Below, piece by piece: positions 1-10,476 of a stretch of DNA of 64,000 nt; the first letter of the stretch is position 1; every line of letters starts with the position of its first letter. Origin of the DNA: Spinacia oleracea (Eukaryota; Streptophyta; Magnoliopsida; Caryophyllales; Amaranthaceae). The stretch lies in NCBI RefSeq assembly GCF_020520425.1, contig NC_079492.1, forward strand, positions 139,194,361 through 139,258,360, given 5' to 3'. Below the pieces are notes generated by a model. It saw nothing but the letters and a program-made list of their open reading frames with translations, did no database searches and was not told where the DNA came from. Both the position numbers and the translations under genes were made by a program.

Positions 1-827
1 ATCAATAGTAAATCCCATAATCACCAGCCAAATATCCAAGAATCTCCAACCTGCTATTACAAGCCAGTCCACTCCACAATCAGTGAATGAGGTTCCAAAA
101 CTTACTCTACAAGATCCTCTATATATAGCACCAGTCTTAGAAATCTATTGCTAAAGTTGTTGGACACCTACAGCTATCATACTATTAAACTTCAGTTAAA
201 ACTTCAGAGTGACAGTCCTCCTATCCATTTTGGGATTTTCAAACTCAATTGTCCTAACAGTTCAACTCATTCCATGCATTAGGTTTAATAATTCACTAAA
301 AGTTACGGGGTATTCTTTTGGGTTCTTCTACACTTCTCTTAAAATACAACAAAGACGCATGAAAGCCAAGCGGGAAAAATGGGGGTAATAGAATTGACTC
401 ATGACTTTACAGTATGAACGTATGAATGTTGACTCGTAAATAAACAAGTGAAGGTATTTTTCACCACTTAATAGTGTAATGCTCTTTATCCCTGTGAAAT
501 AATGACTGACAAGAAACATGATTACCACATAACAGAAGATTAAGTTAAGGGCGTCATTGGTATATCAGCCAATAAACTCCAACTAGACAGCAATCCAAGT
601 CTTTTTAGGCATACCCCTCCCCTAGACATCCCCAACCCCAATTACAGTACTCCGCAGGGGGGAACAAACAAACAGGTAGTTGGATAGAACAAAAACTATT
701 ACTTTGATATGGAACTCCATCCATTTCTAATACAAGTCATTTTCTCTTTTCTGAGATTCAACTTTAAACACAACTACTCATATACTATATTAATAAAACA
801 TGTAGTCGTAAATCGTAATAGTTAATA
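1..827. other. Presumed PIAL intron sequence, no exon found
   Basis: This stretch lies downstream of the last PIAL exon I can recognise (1327-1398, minus strand). I looked on the minus strand for the next conserved block of the family and found none, so the intron probably runs past the left edge. It holds AT-rich unique sequence and no other recognisable gene. Confidence 0.4.
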
Positions 828-1114
828 CTCCCTCCGTTCCTGAATATTATCAACACTAGTATTTGCGCATACTTTTAGGAAGTTTTGTGGGTAGTACATG
901 AAAATGAATAAACTACTGTGCAAGAGGAGTTAATGAGGATATTCTAATTGTTTGTGGGAGAAAGATGATAATGAATTGGTGCAAGTGGGGTTAGTAAGAG
1001 AGAGAAACAATAAACAATAGTTACAAGTGGGGTTAGTATGAGAGAGAAACAATAAAGAAATAGTGGTCCCTTGCCAAAACAGGAAGTGTCGCAAGTATTC
1101 AAAAACAGAGGGAG
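828..1114. mobile_element. Stowaway-type (Tc1/mariner) MITE
   Basis: The ends are inverted copies of CTCCCTCCGTTCC... / ...AACAGAGGGAG, flanked by TA on both sides (826-827 and 1115-1116). The 287-bp body has no coding capacity. This end motif and TA target are typical of plant Stowaway MITEs. It sits in a PIAL intron. Confidence 0.8.
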
Positions 1115-1326
1115 TATATTTCTAGTTTCGTCTTTGAAAATACTTTCATAATACAGATTTTTACTTTTTTTACAAGTGTAGAGTGCGAGAAATGGTTGGA
1201 AATCGGCCTCAAAAGGAAAAAACGGCAAGAATTCTAAAACAGCATGTGTACAAGATAAGTTTCCTGTCCAAACGAAAAAGTAGTTCAATCGAAGCTTGCA
1301 ACAGAGCAAAGGAAATATATGCTTAC

Positions 1327-4300
1327 AATTTTCTCTTCTTTTGAGATTATTATGTCCTTAGAGATGTGAAAATCAACCAAGTGAGTCCCATATCCTGGCT
1401 GCAACAAAGACGAGAAACATGAAGTACACAATTTCAAAAAGTAGTCAGAAATAGGTTCAAGCTTTCCCATTCAATGAAGTAGGGGAGTATGGCTATAAAG
1501 AATTAAAAAAAATGAAAAGCTAGACTCAAAGGGATGATAGAATCCTTTTACCCAAAGTAAAGGAAATAATGCAATACATAAGGATTAGAGGCCTACCTCA
1601 ACTTCAAAAAACGCAAGAATGTGGCCTAATTTGAACCTTGGATAAAACCTACAAGTGCAGGGGAACCACAGTTAATTAAACAAGAAGAAATACACAAAAT
1701 TTTAGTTACAGATTTCTTTTTCTAAGAATTCTAACCAAGAAAAAATTTTGAATGAAGGAAAATCAGTCTATTACATAGAGAAGCATTACATTATCCTCCA
1801 ATGAACAAATTAGCAAAAGTTCACACTCAAATTACAGTTTTGTTTGAGTGCCTTTTCATTTAAACAGATATTTCGGCTAAAGAACAACCTCTACACATCT
1901 TTTCCCAAAAGAAGACTTGCTCCTAAAGGACTTCTCAAGGACCGAGGAAGTACTATCCAAAAACTAGGCCATAACTAATCTAACCGCAGGGGGGGAGGGG
2001 AATAAAGTGCAAGAAAAAGGAGAGATTAATAAACAACTTTTTAAAAAAAAAACCTCAATTGCAACTAGATATACAATTCTGACCAGTTGCGGAATTTGCC
2101 AAAAAAAAAAAAAACATTTGGGAGGCAAGATTTGAACCTAAGACCTAAACCTTAGTACCTTTACCACATTAGGATTCAACCACGACTCAGAGCTCCAATA
2201 AAAGATTTAACTATCATATCCACGGAATACACCATCTAATAGATCTAGAAAATGGAAAAAGGTGATAGAAAAGGGGGTTCAGCCCCAACCCGTATCAACA
2301 AGGAATTGTTATGCAAGTAATGCAACCACCCAAGCCTTCCATCGGATTCACCTATTAAAGACACAACTAAGTGGGTAATTTTGGCATTGCACATTTGCAC
2401 ATTAGATTATTGGGCATGTGATATGATGTCAGAATCAGTTACATTAGAGAGATTGAGAATTAGAAAAAATAGAGGTGACGTGGGAAAAGAGAAGATCATT
2501 GAGAAAGTGTGGTTATACTTCTGTTAGTTTGGGAGTCCTAGACTCTCGAAAGCCGTGGAATTCGTTTAGAAATTCTCGGTTAGTATAATCATCCTACTTC
2601 CATTTCTCTACTCCAATTTTTTTTGCAAATCTACTTCTCTTCAATTAGTCTACAATTTTCAGTCACTAACTCTAGTTTATTGCATGATTCTCCCCCTGAT
2701 TCTAACCTTACTTAACTTGTAAATCTGTTGTCATAATAGTTTATACAAACCGTGTGTCATTGAAGTAGCCAAAACCCTTGGCCTCTAAATTCGGCAGCGA
2801 TCTGCAGTCTTTGGACTTGGAAGGAAATTGTTTGGAAAGATTTAAGATGTGGGATTCCCCACTAGTCCACTAAATATTGCAACATTTATACAAACTGGAG
2901 CATGCAGATAATAAGGTGTCTACCTTTGTCTCGCATTAGTATTTATTATGTTCTGGGGTATCCCAAGGGACGAAAGGAATGCCAAATATTTCCATAATCA
3001 GGACGAACTGCGGTAAATTCTTTTTTCCTCTGACTCCTTATGGACTCAAACCACACCATATTACACAATGGGATGAGTACTAGACTGTTCACAGGAATCG
3101 GAAACCTCTAACAAGCATAACACTATTTTGCAGTTCCTATTTTTCTGGAGGACATTTTATTGATATCTCTCACTTACCTTTATTAGTTTGTCGATCAATA
3201 CCCACACATATAAACCAAGGTAAGGAGCTTAGTGATCATGATTAAAGATAGGATAGTTTCATGTTGATCATATATGACAAGCACAATATAAGATTAATAG
3301 TTTAATACCTGGAAATTATGGTAGAAACAGTTGGCAGAAAATTACACACTTCAGTATTAACGCCATTTTTTGTCACAAAGAAGTTTGCAACCTACAAGGG
3401 AAACGAATCCACTAAAGTAAATACAAAAATGTTAAGTTTTCAGCAAAAAAAACAAAAAATGTGCAGAATGTTTAGGAATAACCTATGAGATACCACCCCA
3501 TGACCGAGAGATAGAGGAGCTTATTTCTATGTATAACCTTTTAGATATTCAATTAAAGGATGTGGAGAATTCAAGAGTATGGACAGGAAATTCTTCCGGG
3601 GGTTTTCCTTGTAATTTTTTGCTACTCTTTGAGTTGTTCCCCTAGATATCCCCATTTTCCGTTGTAGAATTTCATTTGAAAGTCAAAGGTCCCCCTTAAG
3701 GTCCGAGCTCTTGTGTGTACTTTGGCTTTGGGAAGGTTCAATAAGAATGATATACCCCAGAAACAGCGCCCAAGAATGGCTGTATCACCTGACATTTGCT
3801 TGTTTTTTCGGGAAAATAATGAATGAGCACATGTCTTTCTTCACTGTGATATGTTATACACTTATACTGCCAAACGACTCATTGCATTTTATGAAGAATC
3901 TTGGGTTAGACTTTTGGAGCATTCAGGAACTGTAGCAGATTCACTTTGTAGGATACTAGGGTTTGGTGCAGGAAAGGAGAAGAAGGTGCTTTGGAAAAAT
4001 GTGATTATGGCAATTTTGTGGTGTGCGTAGACGGAGCGGAATGGTCGGATTTTTAATGATGCTGCCGCACATGATCTGTTGTGGGAGAATGGTAACTTCA
4101 TTAGCTTCTTTATGGGCTAAGGCGCTGAGGACTTTTATACATTGAGCAATTACACATTGAGAAACGTACTTATGATTTCGATTGAGCAATTTTAATAATA
4201 CTTTTCTTCTTATCAAAAAAATATAATAACAATATGAGATACCACCTCATCTGCCAGAGCCAGAAGTTCTTGAGTATCCTCGGCACTGAACCATCCAAGT

Positions 4301-6793
4301 TTACAGGCATTCTGTGGACAAAATAAGCTTAATCACAAAACGCTCAACACATAATTCCCTTGTATAAAAAGAAAAGAGGAAAAAAAGAGAGAAAAATAGC
4401 CAGCAATTCCTGCAAGAAGTGCACAGGCACATGTAATACTCACTAAGAATTCCGAATCCACTAAAATTCAATGAAGAGATAGCAAACATTCGTCAGCTTA
4501 AAAAGGAACTTAAATTTTAATGCTAAACCTAGGCCTTCTTTTTCCCAATGACCCATGTTCTTCTCTAATAAAAGTCACAGAACTTCAGTCAAATTTACTG
4601 TCCCGTGAGTCCTTGACAAGCAGAAATATGAGTTCAAGTAAATAATAAATATATGAAAGGCAAAAAATCTGCCACAAGGGTGCTTTAACATTTTTATTAT
4701 TCATTAAAAAAGGGTGCTAAAACAATTCCTAAGATAAGTTCCAGCACGTGCAGAAAGGGGGAGTGTTGGACACCACCATTCCACCTCTAATTTTACGGAA
4801 ATAAATACAAAAATTATGTATCATCCTATCCAAGAGAAATGGAACTGAAACAAAAAATGTAGGCATGCCACAACATTCACCCACAACAAACGTGCAAAAA
4901 TAACTGATTTCCCATCATGAAAACATCTACACTAAGCAAACTAATAATAATAAGTGATATATACCTTAACAGAGATCATAAGCACCATGATAGATGCTTG
5001 CAGATAGAATTCATCTTTTCGGCTACACACCTATAAGAAGATTATATAAACCTCAGAATGCTGTTGAGGTATGAAAGCAAACCTCAAGAAAATGAGCTAA
5101 AAGCAAAGTTTTAAAGAGAAAACAAAGGAGAAAGACAGAATCATCAATTAACTGAATCACCTTTCTCAAAACTGGAGGCAACTTTGAAGTGTGGGCTGGC
5201 ACCTCGTTGTTTGCAAGCCCGTAGTCTATTCCCCTGCATCTCATTTGAGCACAATACGGAGATCAATAATGTTGTGACACGGTAAAATGTAAATGTAAGT
5301 TACACTCTAAATGATGATCCAGGTTGATTCAAGTACAGTTAAGTGGTTCTAAAAAACAGGAAAAACTTGTAACAGAAGAGAATCGTTTGTAACACAAGGT
5401 ATCATGGGCCTCATAATCACCATGGCGGTAATTGTTGTGCATCACTGAAGTTTACTTTATTTTTGTTTACAGTAAAAGGTGTAGCGAGTTGATGTGGATA
5501 AAATTTATCAGACATATCGTTGTATCTGCTAATACGTACAGTGGGAATTGGTAAAGATCCATTCCATAAGTTGAAAAACATCAACGTATTAGCCAATAGG
5601 GCTTACCATAGGACAAGATTCAAAACTGTGTACACGAATATTAAAGATCCCCAAAACATCTGATGATTTTTTATACTTCACTTCAAATGTATTTACCACA
5701 AAAAATTCAATTTACTCCCAGTCCAGACCATGTACTGACTTATAGCATACCACACAATCAGTTTGAATTCACTAATTAAGTTACCAGTAGACCACTTCCA
5801 TATCTCCCAAGTCCTCAGCACCAAACACAGACTGCTACTGCAGCATGTACAAATTTCAGACGAATTTGCTCTATGGTTAAAAAAAAAATTGCAATTTCCA
5901 AGTAGCTACCAACAACTGCAACTCCATAAAACTGTAATGCATAAATGGAATAACCAATCAATAACAAATAAAGGATTGAGAAATAATGTGATGCATGATT
6001 GGTTGTAAGGTAATGCCAGAAAGTTCAATATGAAAATTATTAGCCCTTGCAAGGGAAAAAGGCATCACAGACGCAACCTCTGATTCTTAAAAACAAATCA
6101 GTACATTCGACAACTGTCTTACACTGTGTCAAAAGGTAGTAATTAAAATGGGATAAAACTAAGAAAGTGTTTAAACCACAAGTAACCAAGTTTGCTTGCC
6201 TTAAAGCATGTGGGCTATTGCCTCCGTGAAAATTCTGGTTATATCGAAGAAATTTATCTACCAAACTGTCCAGCTTTCTAATTAAGCATGGGAACACAAG
6301 AAAATTGGTTACTTACGCCTTTGGCCTCCGCCATTCACCAAAAAAACAATTCAAAATCCGGGAGTTATCTTCTCATGCGCTACTACAATCAATCTATTAA
6401 ACCTAATTCACCTAAAAAAACTCCCACAAAAATTATAAACACAAACAAGCTACAACTTTAATAGCTTCACACAATCAATTTGACCCAGTTAAAATCAAAA
6501 TCATATTTTTCAACAACCACCCAAGCACCAAAATGACAACAATGTAAAATAAAAGTGAAAATTCAGAGAAAATTAGGGTTTACAGATAGGGAAAAAAGGA
6601 ACCTGGAAAGAGCAAGACAAAGGTGATGGAATTTTTCAGTTTGGTCGGAAGTTTGTGCGCACATGTTGAGCTGTTCCGCTACAGCAATCACACGGTACGC
6701 GTTCACCTCCAGCGCTTGCTGTAATGGACTCTTTCCCGAAACACTGTCGTTTCTCGGTGCTGGGGCCTGATATGCCACGCTACTCGCGGTCAT
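1327..6793 (-). CDS. PIAL: E4 SUMO-protein ligase PIAL1/2-like, N-terminal exons (gene continues left of base 1)
   Basis: Seven coding exons join in frame on the minus strand, all with GT/AG borders: 6793-6603 (ATG start), 5233-5161, 5030-4965, 4311-4246, 3391-3309, 1648-1597 and 1398-1327. They give about 200 residues. Recognisable stretches are GIDYGLANNEVPA, ASIMVLMISVK, NACKLGWFS, STIISRFYPRFKLGHILA and VDFHISKDII, which match in order the conserved N-terminal region of plant PIAL proteins. In that family these nuclear proteins extend SUMO chains, and PIAL2 also works with MOM1 in gene silencing. The SP-RING (Siz/PIAS zinc finger) that defines catalysis, and the long C-terminal tail, would lie left of base 1. 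I could not place the next exon in 1-1326. Introns carry a Stowaway MITE, a SINE-like sequence and a LINE relic that touches a splice site. PIAL1 versus PIAL2 cannot be decided. Confidence 0.85.
2095..2200 (-). mobile_element. SINE-like, tRNA-derived sequence
   Basis: On the minus strand the sequence has a possible pol III A box (around TAATGTGGTAAAGG) about 25 nt before a good B box (AGGTTCAAATC). A run of 14 T lies at 2101-2114 region on the same strand, next to the B-box side. It lies in the PIAL intron between 1649 and 3308. Target duplications were not identified, so the limits are approximate. It is not an intact tRNA gene. Confidence 0.4.
3498..4232 (+). mobile_element. 5'-truncated LINE (L1-type) relic with 14-bp target duplication
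   Basis: A 735-bp insertion is flanked by direct repeats of TATGAGATACCACC at 3484-3497 and 4233-4246 and ends in an A-rich stretch (CAAAAAAATATAATAAC). The plus strand still reads as the zinc-finger tail of plant LINE reverse transcriptases: a CLFFRENNE segment, an in-frame TGA, then AHVFLHC, followed by a diverged region with WTERN-like residues. It lies antisense in a PIAL intron. The right-hand duplication includes the last base of PIAL exon 4 and its GT donor, so the element landed on the splice junction. Confidence 0.8.
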
Positions 6794-7162
6794 TCCACCG
6801 ACACTGCAGAAAAATTACGGCAGATTTCAACCTTAATCAAACGGAATTTTAGCAATATTAGGGGAGATTTAAAAATAAGGACCAGATTTAAGCAATATTA
6901 GGGCAGATTTCAACATTAATCAAACCGTATTGTAACATAATTAGGGTAGATTTCACAAAATCCTCATCAAACCAAATCGTAGTATACCACTAACCGGAAT
7001 TTTCGAATAATCGCTGGATATTTTCGCCGGAGTTTTTGCTGGAGTTTCTTCTATTCGAACGATCTCTCTGCCGGCAGTGAAGAAGCTCGAGAGAGTGAAG
7101 GTGGAGAAGTTAACAAGGGGGGGAGGTTCTGGAAAATGGTTATTGCCTGCGGTCAAGTGCAT
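6794..7162 (-). promoter_or_regulatory. PIAL 5' leader with probable 5'-UTR intron, and promoter-proximal region
   Basis: Ten bases before the PIAL start codon is a good acceptor (TTTTTCTGCAG, ending at 6804 on the minus strand). A plausible donor (CCG|GTTAGTGG) lies near 6994, suggesting an intron of about 190 nt within the 5' leader. The sequence beyond it, to about 7160, looks like leader rather than coding sequence. The transcription start cannot be fixed from sequence. Confidence 0.35.
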
Positions 7163-8241
7163 TGTATGAAGTAAAATTTCGTCCGTTTATTTCACTTGTG
7201 ATTTAAAGATCTTACGGCTGGAATTGTACACCAAAAAATGGGTGGGATTTTTTTCGCCTTCTGCCAAATTTTTGAAATTTTGGCGTTTGGTCGCGCGCGG
7301 AATATTTTGTATAGCTAGATTATTAGACCTTTTTCATTTTATTACTCCATACGACCAATCGACCATACCTCCTGTTCCGTGTAGAAAACTATGAACTACT
7401 TTGTATGAAACAAGTAGCCTCGAATAAGATTTGTTTGTTGGAGGAGAAAGACCTCTTAGTTGTCGGATTTAAATGTATTACACATAAAATACGTTAAACT
7501 GGTCTTGGGTAGATCTGAGGTAGTCCCTCCAAGGCCTAAATCAGTTGGTGGTCGATAACAAGAGATATTAATAGGTTTAGGTGTGTGAAAACAATAAATA
7601 AATATACATTGGGTGAGTACCATGTGGTGACTTATATATCGACATATATTGTTTGATAAAGGTTGATGGGCGGCTTTTGTCGTATTGGGACTATGGCCTT
7701 TCAAGGAAATGACATATTTGGGACCAAAATGGGGGGAAACCTTAGTGGTATTTGATAGCGATTTGGCCTAATTGGGAGTGAATTGAGCACCCAAACACCT
7801 TTGTTCTGGTTAAATGCATCTTAACTTTGACTATTAATATATTTAACTGTCTATTAGTAAAAGTTATAAAAAGTTGATAAGAAATGTATTGTTTCTTATC
7901 CAACAACATGGTATAGGATAACATACATTTTTTTTTTCTATATATTAATAAAAATCAAGTTAGAGTTATCATATAAATAGGGTTAAAAGTGATGCATTCA
8001 TTCATAAATGTATGGAGTAGATTTTTTTTTTCCCAACTCACTTTTGTTCAATAATTCATTTCACTTTTACCAAAACATTTAAATGCACACGATTCATGTT
8101 TTATTAACATCAAACAATTAAGAACAGTATGCAATAAATGAGTATTTTAGATATTTTAACTGCATGTCAAAAAAACTCAAAAGTTAGCTTATAATAAAAA
8201 TAAGTCCAGTTCATTACGCCCAAAAGCGCAGAGCTTTAATA
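7163..8241. other. Intergenic, no gene recognised
   Basis: AT-rich sequence upstream of PIAL. No ORF here resembles a known protein. The right part (7920-8230) is low-complexity A/T-rich DNA. The only structured elements begin at 8242. Confidence 0.5.
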
Positions 8242-8494
8242 CTTCCACCGTTCCGGAAATATCGCACTATGGTTGACTTTTACCTCTCAAACCGTTACTT
8301 TGACTCTTAATATCTCAAATTGTGTACAAGTAAAATTATAAAAAATTAATATTTAGAAAATATATATTCGATACGAATCTAACATGACCCCACATGACTA
8401 AACTTTTCTTACGTACGAGTCACAAAAAATGGTCAAAGTCGTAGTGTAAATAGTGTAAAAAACAAATGATGCGATATCTCCGGAACGGAGAAAG
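8242..8494. mobile_element. Stowaway-type MITE
   Basis: A 253-bp element whose inverted ends read CTTCCACCGTTCCGGAAATATCGCA and its complement near 8470-8494, flanked by TA. The same subfamily (ATATCGCAC just inside the end) recurs at 23682-23936. No coding capacity. Confidence 0.8.
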
Positions 8495-8691
8495 TATAAC
8501 TTTATGACTATAAGTATCACATATCCCCCTATTAGGCCCTGTTTAGTTCACCTTATTTAAGGACCTTATTACTTATTTCAGATCTAATCAGATCAGATCA
8601 GACCATATCAGATCAGATCAGATCAGAAAAAATAAGTTCAGATCAGATAAGAAAAAATAAGTTCAGATCAGATCAGACCAGATCAGACCAG

Positions 8692-8716
8692 ATTATTATT
8701 ATTATTATTATTATTA

Positions 8717-8778
<62 letters not shown>
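8692..8778. repeat. (ATT)n microsatellite
   Basis: About 29 nearly perfect ATT units with one GTT interruption, inside the Harbinger-like element. Confidence 0.95.
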
Positions 8779-8899
8779 GGTATATGTTTATATCATTGTT
8801 ATTATATTTAATATTTTATTACTATTATTGCTTTAATAAAAAATAATGTTGTTGTCGGTGCAATTAAAATCTATCATTTTAGGCATAAAAAAATATTAA

Positions 8900-9745
8900 C
8901 AAAACATTCAAATTGATCATGTCCAAATTAAAACCATTAAGTCCAGGTTAGAAACGATATGATCAGGTCATGTCCATATCAAAACTGATTTTTATAGATC
9001 AAAACCATTATATATCCAGACTAAAACTGATAGGATCAGATAATATCCAGATCATAACTGATCTGTACAGATCATGTCCAAATCATGATCAAATCTGCAA
9101 AGATCTTATCTACATCAGAACCGATCCTTACAGAACCAATATGTTCAGATCAAAACCGATTTGTACAGATCATGTCCAGATCAAAATCGATATGTCCAAA
9201 TTATAACTTGTCTAGATATCGACTCTATATAGATTATGTTCAGATCAGAACTAGTTTGTACAAATCATAACCCGATCAAAACTGATATGTACAGATCATG
9301 ACTAGATCAGAACTAATATGTACAGATCATGACCAGATCATAACTGATCTGTACAGGTCATGACCAGATCAGAACTAATCTGTACAGATCATGTCCTGGT
9401 CAGAACTGATCTATACAGATCATGTCCAGATCAGAACTATACAGATCATGTCTAGATCAGAACTGATCTATACAGATCATGTCTAGATCAAAACTGAACT
9501 GTACATATCATGTCCAGATCAAAACTGATTTGTACAGATCATGTCCAGATCATAACTACACTGTACATATCATGTACAGATCAGAACTAATCTGTACAGA
9601 TCATGTCCAAATTAGAATTGATTATGTCCAATTCATAACTTATATGTACAAATCATGTATAGATTAGAACCGATCTGTACATATCATATCCAGATCATAA
9701 CTTATATGTCTAGATCATAACCGATCTATCTAGATCATGTATAGG
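8900..9745. repeat. 31-bp GATC-rich minisatellite
   Basis: Tandem units of about 31 bp with the core GTACAGATCATGTCCAGATC followed by AGAACTGATCT. The period is exact between about 9290 and 9420 and decays towards both ends. It makes up most of the Harbinger-like element. Short ORFs across it only reflect the repeat. Confidence 0.85.
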
Positions 9746-10043
9746 TCTATCTAATATAAGGAATAGTTAAATCATGAGCAAAGTCAAGTAAATAATACCA
9801 ATATTATAAATTTGTGTAACATTTATTTTACACGTAAGTCGTTTAATATTAATAAATGTAGATTTTTGTTTAAACTTAATTCAGAAGAATCAGATCAGAT
9901 CAGATCAGACCAGACCAGATCAGATCAGAAAAAATAAGTTCAGATCAGATCAGATTAGACCAGGCCAGACCAGGCCAGATCAGATCAGAACAGATCAGGA
10001 GAAATAAGGTGAACTAAACAGGGCCTTAGTATGACTATAAGTA

Positions 10044-10302
10044 CTTCCTCCGTCTTTTAATACTAGCAACGTTTGGACTTTTGCCACTATTCATATAATC
10101 TACTTTAACTATTCTTAGTGCTTTTTATATAAGATAAAACATAGTCATGTGGGATCTTGTTAGATTCGTCTCATTGTGTATTTTTAAAATATCAACTTTT
10201 TATAATTCTTGCTTAAAGAGAATTTAAGATATAAATGATCAAAGTTGTGCATTGACATGCGTGAAACTAACAAATGTTGCGAGTATTAAAAGACGGAGGA
10301 AG
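10044..10302. mobile_element. Stowaway-type MITE
   Basis: A 259-bp element with long inverted ends (CTTCCTCCGTCTTTTAATACT and its complement), flanked by TA. It sits 18 bp from the Harbinger-like element. No coding capacity. Confidence 0.8.
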
Positions 10303-10344
10303 TATAACTTTATGACTCTAACTTTATGACTATATGTAAAGTCG

Positions 10345-10454
10345 TTTGGTTGGGGGTTTTCAGGAAAGGGAATGGTGAAACATGCCAAACAAACAATAAC
10401 AAAGGAATGATATCAGTCCATTCCCTTTCCCTTTCCTGAAAACCCCCAACCAAA
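10345..10454. mobile_element. Short hairpin MITE
   Basis: Two inverted arms of about 31 bp (TTTGGTTGGGGGTTTTCAGG...) enclose about 45 bp, so the DNA could fold into one hairpin. A TTA lies next to the right end; the left end is eroded. The TTTGGTTGGGGG end resembles plant Tourist/hAT MITEs, but the superfamily is not settled. Confidence 0.6.
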
Positions 10455-10476
10455 TGCCCCCTTAGTATTACTACTT

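Larger units (their letters stand above)
8535..10025. mobile_element. PIF/Harbinger (Tourist-like) non-autonomous element
   Basis: Perfect 24-bp terminal inverted repeats begin GGCCCTGTTTAGTTC. The flanking target duplication is TTA (8532-8534 and 10026-10028). Both features fit PIF/Harbinger elements. The 1491-bp body codes for nothing: it has GATCA-rich stretches inside each end (8580-8690 and 9885-9990), an (ATT)n microsatellite and a long 31-bp minisatellite. A transposase from elsewhere would be needed for movement. Confidence 0.85.

Noticed and set aside
8970-9667. Short frames with DHVQIRT/RSCPDH-type repeats
   Set aside because: They only reflect the 31-bp minisatellite in the Harbinger-like element.
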